The notes beneath the pieces are model-generated. The model worked only from the letters and a program-made list of their open reading frames with translations. It was not told the origin of the DNA and made no database searches. From contig NZ_CP030055.1 in the NCBI RefSeq assembly GCF_015291645.1, forward strand, positions 7,086,001-7,150,000: a stretch of DNA of 64,000 bases. Reading direction: 5' to 3'. The position numbers were made by a program, and so were the translations under genes. This stretch comes from Bradyrhizobium sp. CCBAU 53340. GTDB lineage: Bacteria > Pseudomonadota > Alphaproteobacteria > Rhizobiales > Xanthobacteraceae. Numbering within the stretch: the stretch's first letter is position 1; every line of letters begins with the position of its first letter. This document shows, one piece after another, positions 60,873-64,000 of the stretch.

Positions 60873-61751
60873 CTACCGGGCCTCGGCGACCTTCGGTCCG
60901 GACGACAGCATCTGCGCGTTGGCTGCCGTGGGGCGTTTCGACGGCGAGGCCGGGTCCGGCGATCGGGAGGCGGCGTCGGGCGCCGCAGCCTGGGATGGTC
61001 CATGGGCTGCGGTTGCCGGAAGCACGATCACTTTCGCTCCGACTTTCACCCGATCATAGAGATCCTGAACGTCGTCATTGGTCAGCCGGATGCAGCCGGA
61101 CGAGACCCGCTTGCCGATCGTGTCGGGCTTGTTGGTGCCGTGAATGCGATATTCGGTCTCGCCCAGATACATCGCGCGAGCGCCGAGCGGATTGCCGGGA
61201 CCGCCTGCCATGAACCGCGGCAGATATGGCTGACGCGAAATCATCTCGGAAGGCGGACGCCAATCCGGCCATTCCATCTTGCGGGCCACAGTCTGCTCAC
61301 CGGACCAAGTGAAGCCTTCGCGGCCAACGCCGATGCCGTAACGCATCGCCTGACCGTCGTTCAGAACGAGATAGAGGAACGTGTTCCCGGTATCGATGAT
61401 GATGGTGCCCGGCGTCTGGTGGCTGGCGTAGTCTACGACCTGCCGCGCAAACTTTCCGGGGACGTCCGCAGCTTTTGGCGGTTCGACCAGAGCAGCCGGA
61501 GACGGCGTCGGAGCTGGAGCCTGAGCTGGAGCCTGAACCGGCGCCGCGACATGAGCCGGGGTCGCGACGTAGACCGGGGTCGAGGATGCCGCGGCCTGAT
61601 GCACAGCCGGCTTGCGCATCGGCTGAACGGTCGCCGGGCGAGACCACAAGACATATCCGCAGGCGGCAACGGCCGTGGCGCCAATTGCAACTCGTCCGAC
61701 CATCGGCAGCGCGAACGTCTTTGCCTTTCCACGTTTAGCCCGCTTGCCCAT
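60873..61751 (-). CDS. L,D-transpeptidase (YkuD family)
   Basis: A 292-residue protein with a membrane anchor at about 18-36, a Pro/Ala-rich linker (45-95) and a YkuD domain: IIIDTGNTFLYLVLNDGQAMRYGIGVGREGFTWSG, YRIHGTNKPDTIGKRVSSGCIRLTNDDVQDLYDRVKVGAKV with the catalytic Cys in SSGCIRL. It cross-links peptidoglycan (3-3 bonds) or attaches lipoprotein. Divergent from the double-glycine peptides. Confidence 0.95.
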   Translation of the reverse strand: MGKRAKRGKAKTFALPMVGRVAIGATAVAACGYVLWSRPATVQPMRKPAVHQAAASSTPVYVATPAHVAAPVQAPAQAPAPTPSPAALVEPPKAADVPGKFARQVVDYASHQTPGTIIIDTGNTFLYLVLNDGQAMRYGIGVGREGFTWSGEQTVARKMEWPDWRPPSEMISRQPYLPRFMAGGPGNPLGARAMYLGETEYRIHGTNKPDTIGKRVSSGCIRLTNDDVQDLYDRVKVGAKVIVLPATAAHGPSQAAAPDAASRSPDPASPSKRPTAANAQMLSSGPKVAEAR

Positions 61752-61892
61752 GTCTTTCCCCGTCTCGTTGCCTCGAAGGGGTAGCCCGCAAGTTTTAATA
61801 AACTTCGAAGTGCCGTCGGCTCGGACTGGAACCGTTAAGCGTCGTTAACGCCAGCTTCGTTCTGACCGGCAGGAACGGGCAGAAATTTCTCG

Positions 61893-61908
61893 TGTGACGC
61901 GCGTCACA
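61893..61908. promoter_or_regulatory. CRP-type perfect palindrome between ldt and the double-glycine genes
   Basis: TGTGACGCGCGTCACA is a perfect match to the CRP core TGTGA-N6-TCACA, 81 bp before the first peptide gene and 142 bp before the L,D-transpeptidase start. Confidence 0.7.
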
Positions 61909-61989
61909 GTCGAAACGAATTCGCCGCGGTACACCTGCGACCACGAAATGAGAGGGGATGGCACCCTCCTTCGACAGCGGGAGACACCA

Positions 61990-62169
61990 ATGACTGAGCA
62001 TAGCAATCGGAAGCATAAAGAGTTGGAAGAGCGTGAACTCGATACCGTGTGCGGTGGCTTCATCAACGATGGCGGCTGCATCGGCCCGTGGATCGTGAAT
62101 GGAAAGATCACGACCCATCAACCTCCCGGCCCGAACCCCTGGCTGCCAGGCGGCATCTTTCACGGCTGA
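61990..62169 (+). CDS. Double-glycine leader peptide precursor 1 (bacteriocin-like)
   Basis: A 59-residue small protein. The leader (1-23) ends ELEERELDTVCGG, matching the double-glycine motif for C39-peptidase export. The predicted 36-residue core starts FINDGG, has one Cys, and ends PGGIFHG; GIFHG is a GxxxG. The ATG follows GGGAGACACCA. No transporter or immunity gene was found in the window. It may be a class II bacteriocin or a RiPP-like peptide. Confidence 0.75.
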   Translation: MTEHSNRKHKELEERELDTVCGGFINDGGCIGPWIVNGKITTHQPPGPNPWLPGGIFHG

Positions 62170-62222
62170 ACCTCACGACCTCAACATTTCTGACACACAC
62201 AATCTGAACAGGAGCAACGACA

Positions 62223-62450
62223 ATGCTGAACTCTGACCATGTGAAATCTGGAATGATCGAACTGACCGATGCGGAGCTGGAGACGATCGTCGGCGGCAAC
62301 TGGCTCGGCGACGCCTTCCGTGCCATCGGCAGTGCCATCAAGGACGCCGTCACGTGGGTCGGCGGCCTGATCTTTGGTGGCTTGCAGGGCCCGGGCAACC
62401 AGCGCGGCCCGTTCGGCCCGGGGTCGGGCCCCGGCCAGCCGCCGTTCTGA
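62223..62450 (+). CDS. Double-glycine leader peptide precursor 2 (bacteriocin-like)
   Basis: A 75-residue protein. The leader (1-25) has IELTDAELETIVGG, a classic double-glycine end. The core (26-75) begins with an amphipathic stretch GDAFRAIGSAIKDAVTWVGGLIFGG (GLIFG is GxxxG), then a Gly/Pro tail ending PGQPPF. The ATG follows AGGAGCAACGACA. Together with gene 1, 53 bp upstream, it could form a two-peptide system. Confidence 0.78.
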   Translation: MLNSDHVKSGMIELTDAELETIVGGNWLGDAFRAIGSAIKDAVTWVGGLIFGGLQGPGNQRGPFGPGSGPGQPPF

Positions 62451-62490
62451 TCACGTCTTTTCTGACTTGCTCGAAAGCGGAAACGACGAA

Positions 62491-62518
62491 AGCCCCGGAG
62501 ATGTCTCCGGGGCTTTTT
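62491..62518 (+). terminator. Strong terminator after the double-glycine peptides
   Basis: AGCCCCGGAG-ATGT-CTCCGGGGCT followed by TTTT, 40 bp after the second peptide stop. It closes the small operon. Confidence 0.9.
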
Positions 62519-62537
62519 GATTATGCATCAGTGAAGG

Positions 62538-62652
62538 TGTCATCGCCCGGCTTGACCGGGCGATCCAGTATTCCAGAGGCTTGCGTTGGAGAGCTCGCTT
62601 TCGCGACGTCCGCGGCGGCGTACTGGATGCCCCGCCTTCGCGGGGCATGACA
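62538..62652. repeat. Intergenic inverted repeat, family D copy 2
   Basis: TGTCATCGCCCGGCTTGACC and TTCGCGGGGCATGACA with inner CCAGTA/TACTGG arms. It lies between the peptide operon terminator and the next minus-strand gene. Confidence 0.8.
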
Positions 62653-62660
62653 GCGAGAGC

Positions 62661-63251
62661 TCAATTCTGATCGTCACCCAGCGCCGCAACGAGCTTGTCG
62701 TAGTACTTGCCGACGAGATCGATGTTGCCCTTGTTCTCGACCGCGGGCGCCGGCGTCTTCAGCGCCTGGTTGAGCTCATCGAGCGCTTCCTTCTTGTCCT
62801 TGGCCGGCATCTTCTTGTCGGCCTCGACCTGCGCTATCTGCGATTTGATCACGGCGTCATTGCCGACATATTTCTTGGTCGCGGGATCGAAGCCGCCGAG
62901 CACGAGGCTGATGTTGTCGACGACGTTGTTGTAGTCGTCATAGCTGGCAAAGCCGTGCTTCTTGGCGACGCCGTCGAGCTGGGCGATCACCTTCGCGTCC
63001 GGCGCGGTGTTCTCCGGCAGTTTTTCGGTGATCGCATCCATGTCCTTCTGCGCGGCGAGCACGCCGTCGAGCTGCTTGTCGGTCAGCGCGATCTGCTTGA
63101 GCACGGGAGCCTGCGCGGGCGCGGCCTGTTGCGCCTGTGCGGGCTGCTGCTTGGCTTGCGCGAACGCGGCGCCGGAGGAGGCGAGCGATGCAGCGGACAC
63201 GAGGCACGCGACGCCGAACGCGGCGAGGGCGGGACGAAGCAATGCTGGCAT
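62661..63251 (-). CDS. Hypothetical secreted protein
   Basis: A 196-residue protein with a signal peptide (about 1-31, ending AAFAQA), a Gln/Ala/Pro stretch, and a helical part with LTDKQLDGVLAAQKDMDAITEKLPENTAPDAKVIAQLDGVAKKHGFASYDDYNNVVDNISLVLGGFD. It is similar to other Bradyrhizobium exported hypothetical proteins. Function unknown. Confidence 0.75.
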   Translation of the reverse strand: MPALLRPALAAFGVACLVSAASLASSGAAFAQAKQQPAQAQQAAPAQAPVLKQIALTDKQLDGVLAAQKDMDAITEKLPENTAPDAKVIAQLDGVAKKHGFASYDDYNNVVDNISLVLGGFDPATKKYVGNDAVIKSQIAQVEADKKMPAKDKKEALDELNQALKTPAPAVENKGNIDLVGKYYDKLVAALGDDQN

Positions 63252-63512
63252 GGGAGTCTCCTCCTGAAGGGGATGGCTGGTTTTGATCGCGGAAGGTTTG
63301 GCCGTGGAAGGTCTAGACCGTCGGAAACTAGGGAACTCGAAATGAACTCCGCATGAACTCCGCGTCCCTGCTAGCGGCCGATCATGGCTGAATGATCACA
63401 ACCCCGTGGTGATCCCGGCGATCACCAAACATTGTTCTGCGTGCAATTCGGCTGTTGCGCGACAGCTGCCTCTTCCCCGATGCTCGAGCGGTTCGAACAA
63501 GAAAGAGCATGC

Positions 63513-63911
63513 ATGCCGACCTATCATGGCGCCTGCCATTGCGGCGCTGTCACGTTCAGCCTGGTGTCAGATATCACCGAGCTCACGACCTGCGACTGCT
63601 CGCTGTGCAGGCAGAAGAACGCGCTGATGACGAAGGTGCATGAGAGCGCGCTCACCGTGTTTTCCGGCGAGGAGCTGCTGTCGGTCTACGAATGGAATAC
63701 GCGCCGCGCGAAGCACTTCTTCTGCTCGCGCTGCGGCATCTACACGTTCCATCGCAAGCGCGCCGCGCCGGATCATTTCGGAGTCAACGTGTTTTGTCTG
63801 GAAGATTTCGATGCGGCTTCGGTGCCGGTGCGCGCAACGGAGGGCATCGGCATGTCGGTTGTCGATCCGAACGCGCGGAGCGAGTGGCCCGGGCCGCGGG
63901 AAGTTGGCTAA
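63513..63911 (+). CDS. GFA-family (glutathione-dependent formaldehyde-activating-like) zinc protein
   Basis: A 132-residue protein with the GFA Cys pattern: HGACHCGAVTFSL, TTCDCSLCRQKNALM, and FFCSRCGIYTFHRKR. These Cys hold zinc in CENP-V/GFA proteins. The original S-hydroxymethylglutathione role is disputed, so function is open. The ATG at 63513 was chosen because GACHCGA begins the domain there. Confidence 0.92.
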   Translation: MPTYHGACHCGAVTFSLVSDITELTTCDCSLCRQKNALMTKVHESALTVFSGEELLSVYEWNTRRAKHFFCSRCGIYTFHRKRAAPDHFGVNVFCLEDFDAASVPVRATEGIGMSVVDPNARSEWPGPREVG

Positions 63912-64000
63912 GCCATAAACGCCCTGGACAGATTTCATCTCCCTGGAGGGATATGGGTAAGTTGAAGATGACCGGACTGATGGAAGTTGCGTTCAGCTAT

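Noticed and set aside
1..64000. CRISPR array, prophage, insertion sequence or integrated element
   Set aside because: No regular direct repeats, transposase, integrase or tRNA-flanked att sites were seen; the repeats are inverted and intergenic.

Overview
The window looks like chromosomal DNA of a Bradyrhizobium-type alphaproteobacterium. The reasons are the high G+C content, the phyR/nepR/ecfG general stress module, homospermidine synthase behind a speF-type leader, DUF3551 proteins, many acyl-CoA genes and several families of intergenic inverted repeats. No rRNA, tRNA, CRISPR array, prophage, transposase or nod/nif gene was recognised. The genus is an inference from gene content. Layout: 1-4.8 kb holds the end of a winged-helix regulator, an NfeD/SPFH pair, an orphan substrate-binding protein, ferrochelatase (hemH) and a MAPEG protein. 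4.8-8.7 kb is an operon of M3 peptidase, DUF1007 protein and a NicO-type Ni/Co exporter. 9.0-13.6 kb is a polyamine locus: a speF-like leader RNA, ornithine/lysine decarboxylase, a GNAT acetyltransferase, a RidA protein and homospermidine synthase. It is followed by an unusual exported argininosuccinate-lyase-like protein and an MgtC protein. 16.6-21.6 kb is a zinc-acquisition operon: a perfect Zur-type palindrome, a His-rich membrane peptide, a ZnuCBA-like ABC transporter, a COG0523 GTPase and a WD40 protein translationally coupled to it. 21.6-27 kb has paired half-permeases, sodB, a GNAT protein, DUF2147, a cyclase-like DUF3095 protein and small regulators. 26.9-31.2 kb carries an ACP / AMP-ligase / ketoreductase mini-operon and a FATP-like acyl-CoA synthetase. 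31.4-40.8 kb has a Bug-type binding protein, two DUF3551 proteins, an RND pump, htpG and small secreted proteins. 40.9-42.7 kb is the phyR / nepR-ecfG module. 43.6-55.1 kb is a beta-oxidation-type gene set (three acyl-CoA dehydrogenases, two acyl-CoA ligases, enoyl-CoA hydratase, 3-hydroxyacyl-CoA dehydrogenase, thiolase) with a divergent TetR regulator. 55.1-60.7 kb has ogt, tandem alpha/beta hydrolases, and a GntR regulator with a perfect 20-bp palindrome followed by a PhyH dioxygenase and an NAD-dependent oxidoreductase. 60.9-64 kb has an L,D-transpeptidase divergent from two adjacent small genes with double-glycine leaders (bacteriocin-like precursors), a perfect CRP-type palindrome between them, a secreted protein and a GFA-family protein. 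The most novel candidates are the twin double-glycine peptides (62.0-62.5 kb), the exported argininosuccinate-lyase homologue, the Zur operon with its His-rich peptide and coupled WD40 gene, the DUF3095 cyclase-like protein, and the ACP-ligase-reductase mini-operon, which may share an operator with the beta-oxidation TetR.
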